DNA of 64,000 nt from Zopfochytrium polystomum (taxonomy: Eukaryota; Chytridiomycota; Chytridiomycetes; Chytridiales; Chytridiaceae): contig JAIVFJ010000002.1 in the NCBI GenBank assembly GCA_025765615.1, positions 558,001-622,000 of the forward strand, given 5' to 3'. A model generated the notes under the pieces. The model made no database searches. It saw only the letters and a program-made list of their open reading frames with translations, and was not told the origin of the DNA. The position numbers and the translations under genes are program-made. Shown here piece by piece: positions 46,100 to 58,699 of this stretch; the stretch's first letter is position 1; each line of letters opens with the position of its first letter.

Positions 46100-46629
46100 T
46101 GGCGGCACTGCGCCGTTGGCAGGTGACAAGTGACCAGGCGGAGTTTCAAATTCCTTGGGGGACAGACAGCACTTGCAAGGGACAACGTACAACCGCGTTG
46201 AACGGCTGTTGGCAGCTCACTCGCCCGAAGCACAGGATCGGTGCACGAAGCTCATCAATAATGCCGTAAGTTTTCACGATTGTGCGGTGGTGAGAACCTG
46301 ATTTCTCTTACAACCACTCGTCGAAGTTAGACGTACATGAGGGTCTGCGCGAGTAGTGAACGCAAAAATCCGAGTCACAACTTCCTTTATTGGCCAGAGC
46401 TTCCATAACACTAACTGGCAAGGAAAGACGGAGTAGGTTGGAACTTCTTTTGCGATGTGTGCTCCAGGGAGCTTCCCAAAAACTAAATGGCTTGTTTCAG
46501 CCTCCCAAAACCGACATTTAATAATAAGAAAGAACATCAGCTCTCAGAAAGGTGAAACAAATGAGTTCGCAAACTAAATGCATCTGCAGTGAGTTTGGTT
46601 GCCCAAAAAAGTCGAATGTTCGCCAAATC
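46100..46629. other. intergenic, no gene seen
   Basis: Between the APC7 3' end and the start of the downstream minus-strand gene. A further 5' exon of that gene could lie at 46100-46260 but could not be fixed. Confidence 0.4.
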
Positions 46630-47068
46630 TCATTCTCCAGCCACCAGCTTTTCAACTCTTGCGAAGCCTCGCAAGGCTGGCTCGTAATTTGGATTCAGAG
46701 CCAAAGCCTGGTTGTATTTCTCCAAAGCGCTGGCATGATCCTCTTGCATGGTATACACATCAGCAAGTCGCGTCCAGTACACTGCACTGTTGTGATGACT
46801 AGTGTGCGATTCTAATCTGAAATGCCAGGGAAAAAGTGAGAGAGGCATTGAAGTTGGCGTTTCAATATCATTACAACTTCGCTGATTCACTCCATTTTCG
46901 GTCATTGTGGAGAATTGAGCAGAGTCCTTGAAGGGGAGTGAGGATTTACCATGAATTAGCAAAACCAACCGAACAAAGCCTCCAAACACTCAGGATCAAT
47001 CAGTAGGGCCTTCTCAAAAGCTGATTTTGCCTGCGTTCAGAACGTCAGAGAAAGCAAACCAAACCCCC

Positions 47069-47105
<37 letters not shown>

Positions 47106-48625
47106 GAATCGAAGTCTTACTTTATCCTTGCAGTCTGAAAAATGGCTGAGAACAATGCCACCAAGAACCAAGGCGTGAGGATTGCTTGGCACTTTTTTCA
47201 CTGCATCTTGGGCTGTTGCAAGAGCTTCTTTCAAGCGTTGGACTGCAAGATAGCTCTCCATGAGTCCCTTGAAACTCGCAATATCATCGCAGAGTTGGAG
47301 TGACCGTTGAAAGTCTGGGATGGCCTCCCCTGGGCGCTTTGTATTTAAGAAGATGGTTCCTTGTTTTAATTAATAATACAGCCATTGCTGGTAAGTTCAA
47401 GCCCTTCTGACCAAGTACCTCAAACACTCACCTTTCAATGTATATGCAGGAGCAAAGCGCGGATCCAGCAATACAGCTTGATCCAACAAGCGCAGTGCGT
47501 TTTCATAATCACGCTTTGCACAGCAATGGTGTGCCATAGCCACCAAGCTTTCAGGGCGAGAGGTTGACACTTCCATCATGCTATTTACAAGTCCATTAAG
47601 AGGGAACAGCTGCTGCTGACTGCTCAAATAGCCCGCATATTGGTCCATTCCATCAAGTGATTCAGGGTCTATCTTTCGAACCTGGAAATTTGTCAGGGTG
47701 CTGATGTCTTGCAGGTACTCAAACACCTGCCTGGGAGAGATATTGGCTGCCTTGACAGGGGCACCCAGCTTTAATGTAACTTGTGCCAGTCATTGTCAAG
47801 AGATGAACGTTATTTCGATATTCAGCTTCGAGATGTTCAAAGTCTGACGCAGCCTCTGTAAGGATTTTTTTTTTGAAGGCGTCAGCTGCAAGAGCAAACT
47901 ATGTCTAAAGTGCATACGTTTGTACAGATTATGGGCAAGTGACTTGCTTGCCTTGAGATAAAGGTACAGCCAACTCTTGGCTTTGTTGTCACAGAGCTTT
48001 GTAAGCTCTTCAATTGAGTACTCTTTTAAAAGTGGAAGCATAGCTTCAACAGCCAAAGGCTGAATTCTGTGAAGAGAAAGGGGTTAACGTAAAATGGTTA
48101 TGATATCCCCACGCACTTTAAAATACATTTGAAGCAACTTAATGCAAGGCTATTACAGTTGGAGAATTAGTGCACTTCCCAGTACTCTCCACATCACCTT
48201 TTTTGGCCAGTTGCTTCGTAAACAGTTGCAAGCAGCCGGTTCTGAGCCACCGTCCTCGACTGTTCCGGAATACTTTCCAAAACACTCTTCGCCGCGTTGT
48301 ATTCTTTCGCAGCCAGCGCGCTTTTGCAAAATTTGGTTACCGAGTCCTCTTTCGATGACCCACGTTGCGAGGAGCGCTGCGAGGGTCGGCCCAGCTGAAC
48401 CGAGGAGGAGGACATGGCCCTGCCATAGTACGACATGGCGCGGCGGGTTTCGCCCAGCTCCACGAGGCAGTCGCCGAACAGGGTGTACGCCTCGCTGTCG
48501 TTGGCCGGGCGCGCTTCGTCCTTCCCTCCGCGGGAAGGGCTGCTCAGCGCTATCCCCGTTACGAGAAGGGCTGACTTTGCGAGACCGTCCGCTAGCAATT
48601 CTTGTGCCAAAGATAGGAGCTGCAT
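46630..48625 (-). CDS. APC7: anaphase-promoting complex/cyclosome subunit 7, eight exons
   Basis: Exons 48625-48198, 48137-48117, 48066-47918, 47855-47765, 47730-47432, 47359-47121, 47030-46975 and 46816-46630 sum to exactly 490 codons (489 residues). Sequence order matches APC7: N-terminal helices (LLADGLAKSALLVTG), TPR-like repeats (AYTLFGDCLVELGETRRAMS, YNAAKSVLESIP), CILKIQPLAVEAMLPLL, NNVHLLTMTGTSYIKAG, then AHHCCAKRDYENALRLLDQA, QRLKEALATAQDAVKKVP and the C-terminal TPR RLADVYTMQEDHASALEKYN. APC7 is a scaffold TPR subunit of the APC/C ubiquitin ligase in the nucleus. Unusual points: a 21-nt microexon (48117-48137), a 34-nt intron (47731-47764) needed to keep frame, and a 30-nt poly-T tract in intron 6. 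Symbol by homology with metazoan ANAPC7. Confidence 0.82.
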
Positions 48626-49921
48626 CGGTGTTTTCGCTTGCGCCTCTGGGGGGTCTGCGTGATGGCGGGCTTGCCAAGCACTGTCGCGAGGTGCTGCGCC
48701 ACAAATCGACTTTCGGTGAAACACACGTTCAGCTAGCGATGGGGCGGCACGGCTGCACGATCAGAGTGTCGCTGGAGAGGATCCGACTAGGACGGGCTTC
48801 ACAGCCGCAAGCTGGTTGCGCGGCGACGAGCGGTGCTGAGAGGGTATTGGTGGGTGGGTATGGGCTGTCCGAGCGTGTTGGACGGGCGCGTTGATAGCTC
48901 GCAAAACGAGTTTGGCGTGCGCACTTCGAAGAAGGACCACCAGACACGAAAAAAGGAACAAGAAAGAGAAGTGCCTCAGCCCCGTAACCTCTTTCTACGA
49001 AGCTAGAGAGGGTTGAAGGAAAACGAGGAATCGTGTTTGGTTTTCAAAGTCTATGTACTGGTGTTCTCTTTATGCGTCTTTGCGCTGGCTTGTTTTTCGC
49101 TCGAAACATTCGCCGGGCCAAGTTGGGGAGGGGTTCGCGGGCATTGCGCAGGTGTGGGGGAAAGCTTCACACGCAAGAAGGTGCAATCACAGAAGAAAAA
49201 AAAAGAAGGACTTCGCTCTGCGAGGAATGGGAGATGCTGGGACAAGAGCAGAAATGTGCGAGAAGGACAGTCATAATAATAATGAAGTGGGAGGGGGTCT
49301 CAAACAAGAGAATATAAAGTAAGAAAAATCGTCGTGTGTGGGCGGTTGGGGAGTGTGGGTTTGGGCGTCGCGCCGTGCGCTGGGAAACTATACGAAGGAG
49401 AGCCATGAATAGCCAAGCAGTAAGAGGAGGATAAAAAAAAAAAAGTACCAAAATGGGAAATTAGGTAGTGCTGCAATCAAAATAAAAAAGGGGCGGGCTG
49501 TGTTATGGAGAAGGGAGAAGGGCTTCTGGGCCGGGGGAAAAAAAATCATCAAGTCTGTGTGCATACGGGGCTGGTCAACAATGTATAATTTAGGGCAATC
49601 GGTCCAAAGGATGCGGTCGAAGTACGTCAAGACAAAAGAAGTAAAGGATGGGCTGGAGAGGGGATTGGTGGGGCTGATAAAGCAAGCCGGAAATGCTGTG
49701 CGTGCTGGGGACGACGGGGACATGGGGCTGAGATTTTATGAGTGCGATTGCAAAATCAACAGCAAGAAAGAAAACATGGCGGAGAGGGGTCCACGATCTT
49801 TTGTACAATTAAGGCTTGTATCAATCTGAAGAAACATAAAGAGGGAGGCCTGAGGGGCGGTATGTGTTCAAGCGGGTGTTCCGTTGGTTGGGCGAAAGAG
49901 AGGCCGACTTGTAGTATCCCC
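48626..49921. other. intergenic, no gene seen
   Basis: Promoter side of APC7 and 3' flank of the Cys/His-repeat gene. Only short frames. Confidence 0.45.
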
Positions 49922-52900
49922 TCAAGTCATTGAGCGGGAGAACTTGAACGCCGACGAGGCTGCATCCGAGGCTGCGTCCGAGGCTCCAATCATGCCGCCG
50001 CGTGCCTGGTGGTACGCAAACTGCTTCTCTGACGAGGCGGAGGTGTAGCGGGGGGGTGCGGCCGGCTGCGCAAAGAGGGGAGAGATGGGAGAGGCGACAG
50101 ACGATCCGCTCGAGGGCATGCGCTCGTGGAAGTGCTTGTTCGAGTGGGACTGTTGCTTGAGAAAGTCCTCAAAGTCTGTTGAGTGGGATGCCGTTCCTTA
50201 GGGGAGAAGATGAAAATGACGTCAGGAACACATTCAGCGAAAAAAATTCAGGAGGAAAGCTTGCATACCTTGACTCTTTCCCCATCCTTCGGCCGTGGAC
50301 ACCGTCATCCCTCCAAACCGGCCAGACGTCTCAGCCGGGCCGGCGCCCTTTGCCGCGGAGGACCCACCGTCCTTCCCGCACTCTGCACTGTCAAAGCGAA
50401 GCAGCTCTGTGATCGGCGAGCAGGCGCCCGAGATGGCCCGCGACGACGGGCCAGCCGAGACTACGAGGCCGCCCGCGACAGCGGAGAACGTCGGCGACGG
50501 CGGGACGGTGGTCGCAGCGCCGCCGGCCGCGTCGGGCTGCGGCGACGGCAGGCGCTGGTGGGTGTGGTGGTGCAGGAGGTGCGCCGAGGTCGACGGGTTG
50601 CGGCTGCGGTGGCGGCTGCTGGTGCCGCTGCCGCCGCCGCCGTGGTGGTGGTGGCCGCCGAACAGCGAGTACGGCGCAGCACGCGCCTGGTTGTGGTGCG
50701 CGGCGTTCTGGCCGCTCGAGTGCGTGCGGAGCCGGCGCCGGTGGTGGGGGTGCGGGTGGCCGTGCTGCTGCTGTCCGCGGCCGGACGACCCCTGGGTGCC
50801 CTGGGTAAAGGGCGTTGCGGATGGGTGCTGTTGCCGCTGCGGCGGCGGTGGGGCCGCGATGCCAAAATCGAGCAGGTCCATGTGTGCGTCGCCGTCGTCG
50901 CCGGCGCCGGCGCTGGAGTCGCAGTACATCTGCGCGGCCGCAGAGTCGACGACGTAGTCCGCCGAGTCAATGTCGACGCCTCCCATATCGAAGCGAGAGC
51001 GCAGTTGCGCGAGTTCGAGCGCGGTCGGAGCCAGCGCCTGGAAGTCGGTGTACTGCGAGTGGGTTGCGGCGGGCTGATCGTGGCGGCCGAGGCGAAGTGC
51101 CGCTTGGTGCCCATAGGGCGAAGTTCCGTCATACGAGTGGAAGGCAGCTGCGTGGTGTCCGTGGTTAGACGTGTTGTTTGGCTCAAAGTGTTTTCTGCTG
51201 AAGCCAGGGTAATAACCGTCAGAGAAACCGCTACCTGTTGCAAGTTCTTGGAAATCGTTCGGCAATCCGCCGCAGTACCCCGCAGCATGGTTGAAGCCGA
51301 TGGCCCCACCGATTTGTTCCATGTAGGAGGCCGACTGGGCGGGGAGAAAGTCGTGACCAGTCTCGTAAAACGGGTCCGCGAGCTGGCTGTACGGGTTGTC
51401 GCTGACGCGCATACTTGTCTGGAAATATCCTTGAGAGGAGCAGTCTATTGGTATGCTTGGATGAAAGCCAGAGAGGTCGGAACCGCCCAGCAGTGCAGCG
51501 CGGCGGTGTTCGTCAGGGAGGATAGAATCACGGCAGGTCTCACAACGCCTTTTGTCGTTTGGAATAAAAAAATTTTGTTTCAAATTTGGGACGGTGCACC
51601 CAAAATAAGCAAATCCTTACATCTGGTCCAAGAACGGGGTTCCAGGATCACCAGAGGTGATCCTCCCGCAGTCCACGCACCTCCACGGCTTCCCAAGCCC
51701 ACCCACAATCTCATCGATAATATCCCCGTGCCCCGCCGTCGCCGGCCCGTCGCCAACGACACCGCCCTGGAGGCGCCCGTGGCTCGCCTCGGCCGCGAGC
51801 GCCGCCGAGTCGCGAATGTCCGCGTACCCGGTGCCCAGCAGCGGGTGGTGGTGCAGCGCGCGGAAGGCCGCAGCCGCAGCCGCAGCGGCGGCGGCGGCGG
51901 CGGCCGTCGACGTCGAGGTCGTCGATGAAGACGACGACGACGATGACGACGCGGGCGGCCGCCCGCCCGTGAGCCCGAACGCGGCCGGCCCGTGCGCGCC
52001 GAGGCCCGCCATCAGGCTCGCGGCGGACGCGGCGGCGGTGGCGACGTCGCCGACGACGGTGGTGGACCCGCCGTGCGCCGACGCCGCCGCGGCAATGTCG
52101 ACGGCGTCCAGGCCGGCGAGGGCGTCGAGCGACAGCGGGTCGCTGCTACCGGTGTTACGGTGGTGGTGTTGCTGCCGGAGCAGCTGATGCAAGCGGTCCG
52201 TGCGCTGGTCGAGGAGAGGGTGCGGGAGGCCCGGTGGGAACTCTTGCGCGGGCGTCGGGAGGCAGCTCGCAGCGGCCGCGGCCGCGGCGGCCTTGGCGTC
52301 GCAGGCGATGAGGAGCGACTGCGGTGTGGGGCGTACCGGCTGCGGCGGAGACGGGTGCGATTTTCCGGATGGGTGCATTCCGTTGATTTTTTGCGTGGGC
52401 TTGGCCTGCGGTTTTGGCGGTGTCTTCCTCTTGGTCTTTTTCTTTGCGGCGGCGGCGGCCTTTCTCGCGTCCGCGTAGTTGGGGGTCGCGCAGTCTTCGG
52501 GCTCCTCCTTGATGACGATTGTTTCGATGGCGTCGCTGGAGTTTGCGACGCGTGCGTCGGAAACGACGGCAGGGGTGACGGCCGCGGGGCCGACAGATGC
52601 AGCCTTTTCGGGTGTCTCGGGGAGAGGGGTGCTGGCAGCAACCGTTGAGGAGGATTTCGAGCGCGGTACGCTGGGGTTGTTGGGACGCTCCCGCTTCTTG
52701 TATTTCTTGCGCTCGTGGGGGACCGGAGTGCAGATTCGGCATTTGAACTTGACGATGCGATGCGCGCAGAGCGAGTTGGTCGTTCGGCCGGCGTCGAAGC
52801 ACTAAAATAGGTTTACTTGGAGAGTTAGTTGGCTGCATTAACATGCGAGCATTTCATTTGAGTCTGAACCAACCTTCGGGCACTATTTTCAGTAATACCG

Positions 52901-53863
52901 GACCAGTAAAAAAGTGATTGGGAAGAGCAAATGCAGGATCAGAAACTGCGTTTAACACCCACTGTAAGCAAATAGAACAAAAATGGCTCACCGCATAGCG
53001 CTGTCGCCTATGTTCACAGATAATCGATCCACCTGTTCCTTCGTCATAGCATTGTATGCACTGGGAGGAATCTTTTAGTTTTGCTACACATCACAAGTGC
53101 CATCCATCGACACTACACCAACCTGGCACCTCCGCTTGTTGTGATGGCAAATTCCCGGGAGCCGCGCAAGGACCTGGGCAGGCTCAGGACCGCAGATGTC
53201 GCACTAGAGCGTTTCCAATAGAGGACGTTGAGTGCGTGTGCAGGTTTGGCGAGAAAGAAAGAAAAGAAAAAAAAGGAGGAAATCAAACAAAACATAACAC
53301 ATCACAGAACACGCCCCCAAACTCACCCTCCCCACGACTTTATTATGCACGCAGAACTGGCTCCTCGTAACGACCTTGCGCTTCTTCTTCCCTTGGTCCT
53401 CCGACTGGCTGTCCGACACGTCCGGCGTTCGCTCCGAGGCGGCAGAGTGGGCCCTGCCGCCGTCCGTGAACCCGGCGGCCGCCGACGACGACGCAGACGG
53501 CGCGAGCAGGAGTAAGGACGAATCGGTGGAGGCGAGCGATGCGACGGCGGCGAGGACTGCGGCGCTCGGGTCCGCGGTGGCGGGTGGTGGTGCGGATGAA
53601 GAAGAGGATGAAGGCAGGGCGGTGGACGAAGAATGGTAGGGGCGGGGTTGCGCCGGCGGCGGCGGCGGCGGCTGGCGGTGCGAGATGTGGTGGTGCGGGT
53701 TGTGGTGGTGGTGGGTGGAGAGGAGGGAGGAGGGTTGGTGGAGGTGCTGCGAGGAGTGCGGGTTTTGTTGGGCATGATTGTTCAAGTTGTGATGCAGCTG
53801 CTGTTGAGGTTGGGAAAGGGACGAGTGCGACGGCCGCGAGACCGTGCACGCAAAGACGTTCAT
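49922..53863 (-). CDS. large Cys/His zinc-module repeat protein, exon-per-repeat structure
   Basis: Exons 53863-53327, 53203-53123, 53060-52992, 52801-51621, 51548-50269 and 50196-49922 sum to 1,141 codons including stop. Exon 1 is His/Pro/Ser-rich, ends in a basic patch (QGKKKRKVVTRS) and C-V-H-x6. Exon 2 encodes C-x2-C-x14-C-H-H-x6; exon 3 (69 nt) C-x2-C-x10-C-E-H-x6; exon 4 starts C-x10-C-A-H-x6-C-x2-C. The three introns here are phase 0 and each falls just before a Cys, so each repeat is one exon. Exons 4-5 also carry C-V-D-C and C-E-T-C pairs flanking an intron. The remainder is Ala, His, Gln, Ser and Gly low complexity. The fold should bind zinc; a transcription- or chromatin-related role is inference. 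Paralogous to the gene at 43311-46099. Confidence 0.75.
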
Positions 53864-54403
53864 GGCTTTTTTTTTCTTTAGGAGTGTGTGGGAGGTGGTC
53901 CCCGTGACCTTGCTTGGTTATTTTTTGCTTTTCGTTTGCTTTTTTTTTCGTGTTTTGTGTCTTTGGCGGCAGGTCGTTGTAAGAGAATTATCTACTCTTT
54001 TCTTTATCTTTTTTTGAGAAGGGGGCGGTGTGTTTTGGTGTTTGGGAAGGAGTAGGACGAGTGGTTGGGAGATCTCTATTGTGCGGTGGCTACGTGTTGG
54101 CAGTGATGGAAGAGCGAGTAAATGTAATAAAGAACGAGTGTCAGCAGAGTGATCATTGGAAACAAGCAACGCGCAACATACCCGCACCGCTGGAAGAGAG
54201 TAAACTGGAAAGAAGGGGGTAAAAGCTTGCGGTCGATTGTGACGGGCTCACTACCCTCTCTTCGTGTGGCGCTGCTTATTCTTTTGCGATCGATCATGGG
54301 CGAAGAGCGGGAGAAAGTGAGCGGGTGTATGTCAGTCAGGAGTTGGGGTTTTTGGCTGCAGGTGTTGGCAACACAAGGATGAGAGAGGATAGATAGTTGG
54401 TAG

Positions 54404-54438
54404 GGGGGGGGGGGGGGGGGGGGGGGGGTGGGGGGGGG
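54404..54438. repeat. poly(G) tract
   Basis: About 35 bases of G with one T. Candidate G-quadruplex former on the plus strand. Confidence 0.95.
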
Positions 54439-55169
54439 TTGTTGCAAGAACCTGAAGGCGCAAAAACCAGGCGTAGTTCTCCATCACCACGGAGGTTATG
54501 TCGTCGATTGAGGAGTGGGGGTTGGTTGGTGGGTTGGGTTGGGGACTCGGGTGGGTTTCCAAAGATCAGCGCCACCGAGCGCGACTGGCCCTGCACGCAA
54601 CCCCATCGATCGCTCGTGCACCACGGCGAGAGGCGGCGAGGGGCAACGCTGCCTCACTGGGCCACCCTTCCACCCACGTGCCGCAGGGGGCTTCTACCCA
54701 CTCGCCAGCCCGCCGGCCTCCCGAGAACCGTGCCCACTCAGCGATCAAACACACGCACCCACTCACCCGCCAGGTCGCCCCTTCCCCACCTGTGTGCGCA
54801 GAGTATTTCTGTTCTTTAATTTTTTTCTTGTACTGCTTTTCCTATTCTTATTTTTCGTCTTTTCGCGGTCAGTTCGCAACCTCAGCACCTCTCTCGACGG
54901 AGGGTGGGGCGGAGTTTCAAAATAGGGTGTTTGAAGTGGCGGGTTGAGAGAGAGAGGGAGAGAGAGACTGAGAGAGAGGTTTAGATAGAGAGATAGAAAT
55001 GCGAGACAGAGAGGGAGCGACAGAGCCTATCGAGAAGGACCTACCGCGCGTCACCACCCCCAATTTTCATTTCCAAAAGTGTGTGGATGTGTGTGCGCGT
55101 GTGTGGGAGGGTTCTTCTTTTTTCTTCCTTCCCATTGTGTTTGGGGCTGGCCGCCGCCCAGTCGCTCTC

Positions 55170-55172
<3 letters not shown>

Positions 55173-55258
<86 letters not shown>
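55173..55258. repeat. (CT)n microsatellite
   Basis: About 86 bp of nearly pure CT. Confidence 0.97.
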
Positions 55259-55263
<5 letters not shown>

Positions 55264-55964
55264 CGTTCTCAACAAAATGCCTTTTCCCCGTTTTTTTTTT
55301 ACCCCGGCACACAACGTCGGCTCAACCATTCCGCGAAGAGAGACGGGGACAGCAGATCAGTGCACTGAACTTAAGTATTTAATTCGTGTCGTGTGCCTGC
55401 CAAAAAAAAAAAAAAAAAAAAAAAAGAAAAGAAAGAAACAACCAGACTTTGAGTACTTGCTATCTATTTGAAGCTTTTTTTTTCATTCTCTTGTTTCATT
55501 TCCCGCACGCTCCACATATTAACTTCAAGTCAACGAGCGCAGTCGGGTCTGAAAGGGGACACAGAAAAAAGGAAGTAGGTATTGCAGAGATGTAAACCTG
55601 CCCCACTGGCGAGCCAGGCTGTAAGGAAGTTGGAGGGGAAGCACACGAATTGAACAGGATATTGCATCATCAACCCAAAGATAATTGCAGCTGGATGCCA
55701 GGCACTAAGGAATAAGGAAAAAAAACGACTTCACTGACAACAAAAAAAGAGGGGAGGGTACGGACGCAGAGCAGAAAAGCTGGGTGGCATGCATAAAAAG
55801 AAAAACAAAAGGAGTTGCTCAGTGGTTTGGTACTTGTGAGAAACACACGCAAAGAACTACGGTGGTGCGTGGAACGGAAAGGGGCGCGAGCTTGTTAAGC
55901 CTTTTAAGTAAACCTGTGCAGCCACGGTCGTTCATTTTTTTTCTGCTGGTGCATTTCCATTTCT

Positions 55965-58699
55965 TCAACCGCCTCCGCTGCCGCCGACTTCATCGTTCCT
56001 CTTCGCCCCGCCGTCCCCGCCGTCTGGGAGCGCTTCCGCAGGAGGCGCCTCGTGCTGTTCCTGCGCGGACGCTTGTTGGGGAAGCTGGGGCTGGTACGAG
56101 GCGTGTTGCTGTGGCTGGCCGTGGTGGGCCATGACGGGCACCCCTTGGACCCGCATCGCAGTGGGCGACGCACCCTGCTGCTGCGACTGCGGCTGTTGCG
56201 GCGGGGCCCCGTAACCTGGGTGGTAACTCATGTGCTGCTGCGGGGGCGGCGGCGGGTATGGTGCATACTGCTGTGGTTGGTGCTGGGGTGCGTGGGGTGG
56301 CGGTGGCGGGTGATATGAGTAGTAGTAGCCGTGCGGCGGGGGTGCGGTTGTTGAGGTCGTCACGGTGGATTGACTTGCGTTGGTAGTGGGACTGCTTAAA
56401 GAGTGGCAGTTATGTACGAGTGAAACATTGAAAGGTAAAGGTCAGAGTCAGCAAAATGGCTGGGGAAAAAAAACAGCTAGCACAATCAAAATAAAGCAGT
56501 ACCTTGCTCCAGGTGCCGGCACCTGTTGGAACTGAATGACACTACCCGGGGGTGCACCATGCATTTGCCCATAAGGTGCTCCCTGCCCGTGCGGCGGGGG
56601 CGGACCTTGAACGTAGTGTGGATGCATACTCTGAGGCGGAGGCTGATGCCCGTACGGTGGATATCCGCCGTGGTATACATGGTACGGAGGGTAAGGGCTG
56701 GGAGAGGTGTAGTACATCGGGGGTGGCATGGTTCCTGGATAATGATGCGGACCTTGACCCTGCACGTAAACAGGGCTCGGATGATGGTAAGTCTGCTGGT
56801 GGGCTGAAGCAGGTTGCGGATTGGTTGGGTATTGTGCCGGCTGCTGGTAGTGCGAGGAATGGTGGGGCTGATGCTGCTGCTGCTGGTGCTGGACTTGCTG
56901 CATGTCGCTCGAATGCACTGCCTGGTAGGGGACCGTCGAGGGCAGAGGCACTGGCGAGGGTTGAACCGGGGACGCGACTGGTGGAATAATCGACATGACG
57001 GATGTGTAGTTTGGAGATCCTGCTGCCCCCTCGTTGGAACGACCTTTTCCGGATTTCTGACGCTTCGGCGGGGCAGCAGCCGACGCCATTGATGCAGAGT
57101 CCGTGGCATTGGCGTCTTCGTCACCAGACGATGCATCTGCACCAACCAACGCCATTGCAGCAGCAACCGCAGAGGCACGCTGCTGTCTCTTTTTTACATG
57201 TGGAGTTGGTGCGGGCGAAGCTCGAGGTGATGTGCGAGATGGTCCACTCTTTCTGCGCTTTTTCGCACTGGTCTTTGGCTGTTCGTCAGCCTCAATAGAG
57301 GCTGTCGCTGCAGCACTGATGGTGACCATCTCCTGCTGAGACTCGTTTCCACCGTTCCTGCCTTCGTCGTTCCCCTCCGAATCGTCAGACCCGTCGCTGT
57401 CATGCCCTTCACCATCACTGCCGGGATTCTCGCCGGTATCGTTGTTGACTCTGCCATCGCTATCGATGGGAGTTGATATTCCCATGTCCGCTGCACGCCG
57501 AACGTTTCGTGCGCTTGAGCAGCGTTTGGCTCGAAGATGTCTGTATTTTGCGTCCTGTCGAGTAAACTCTGTCCCGCAAACATCACAAAAGTAGGCGCGA
57601 ACTCTTGTGTGAGTGGTCTGGTGACGACGAAGATCCTGGACGAAAGAGGAATCAGTGTCAAATCTGGAAGCAGTGTAGGGTTGTGCACATCAGTGAAGTG
57701 GACAAACCTGCTTTCGAAGAAAAACGTGGTCGCAAATAGAGCAAGCGTGCAAAGTTTTGCAGTTTTCAATCTTATCTGTCCGTGGCCGCCGGCTCTGTTG
57801 AAAGAGGAAAAATATGTGAGCTCGAGAGAAGTGACATGGAGGTTGAGGTGGTGGGGAGAATTGGTGAAAGATATGTATTGTCTCGGCGGTGGGGCGTGGC
57901 GGGGAAAGGAGGTCAAGCTCACTGGTTTGTTTGTCCCGCCGGCTCGTGTGCGCCGGTCTTGAGCAGAGTCATCGGTGGCTGCGTCTCCGGGTGCCACGTT
58001 GTCGTGGGTGGTCAGCCCCCCAGAATCCTCCTCGTAAGCGACCTGATGGTGGTGGTGCCCCTGTTGCTGCTCCGGCTGCTCCGGCTGGTGCTGCGGCATG
58101 TACGGTGTGTAGTAGACAAACCCTTGCTCGCTCTGCTGGTCGGGCAGAGGGTGGGGGTGGGGGGGTGGGTGGTGGTTTGTGTGTCCAGACAGAGCGCCAC
58201 CGACCGGTTGGGCGGCGTCGCTCTCGTCTTCTTCGTCCTCTTCTTCCTCTTTGGCACCCACCACTTTGTGTCCGTAGGCGCCGCCGGCCGAGCTCCTGCG
58301 CGGGTACCGCCGAGAAGCAGGATCGCGGGATGCGGGGGTGGCAGCGACTAATCGCGCTGGAGACGAAGGAGAAGAGGCATCAAGAGCGGCCGTGTAGCCA
58401 AGGTCAGAGTCTGGGGCCTGGCTGTGGGGGACAACTTGGAACAGCTCCAGCTGGGTATCCCCCGTGCCGCCCCCGCCGCCGCCACCGTCGTCTTGGGGTG
58501 GTTCCACCTTCTTGCCGGCGTCATCACCGTCGTCGCTGCTGCTGCTGCTGCTGCTCTTGCGGCTATTGCTGCTATTGGTGACATTGTTATTGTTGCTAGT
58601 GGTCCTCTGCGAACCGGTACGGCGGACGCCGCCACCGCCGCCGCCACCGCGACGGCCGACGACGCCGCCGGAGCCGCCGTTGCCGCCACCGTCTTTCAT
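55965..58699 (-). CDS. C2H2 zinc-finger protein with Gln/Pro-rich C-terminus
   Basis: Exons 58699-57923, 57794-57708, 57635-56503 and 56394-55965 sum to 809 codons including stop, phases 0, 0 and 2. The N-terminus is Gly/Ser/Asp-rich. Exon 2 ends and exon 3 begins inside a zinc finger: C-S-I-C, FLRKQ, then DLRRHQTTH. A second finger follows, CDVCGTEFTRQDAKYRHLRA ending in Cys (C-x2-C-x12-H-x4-C type). Downstream are an acidic block, a basic stretch (SAKKRRKSGPS) that could be a nuclear localisation signal, and a long Gln/Pro/Tyr/His tail (HYQQPAQYP). This is the layout of a sequence-specific transcription factor. An upstream ATG is absent; a (GTT)n tract lies just 5' of the start. Confidence 0.8.

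Larger units (their letters stand above)
53864..55964. other. 2.1-kb intergenic region with simple repeats
   Basis: 5' flank of the Cys/His-repeat gene and 3' flank of the C2H2 gene. Frames across the CT tract encode only Ser/Leu or Arg/Glu runs. (GA)n at 54948-54980. Confidence 0.5.

Noticed and set aside
50183..51928. Long plus-strand frame antisense to the Cys/His-repeat gene
   Set aside because: GC-rich shadow frame; the minus-strand exons have matching splice phases and repeats.
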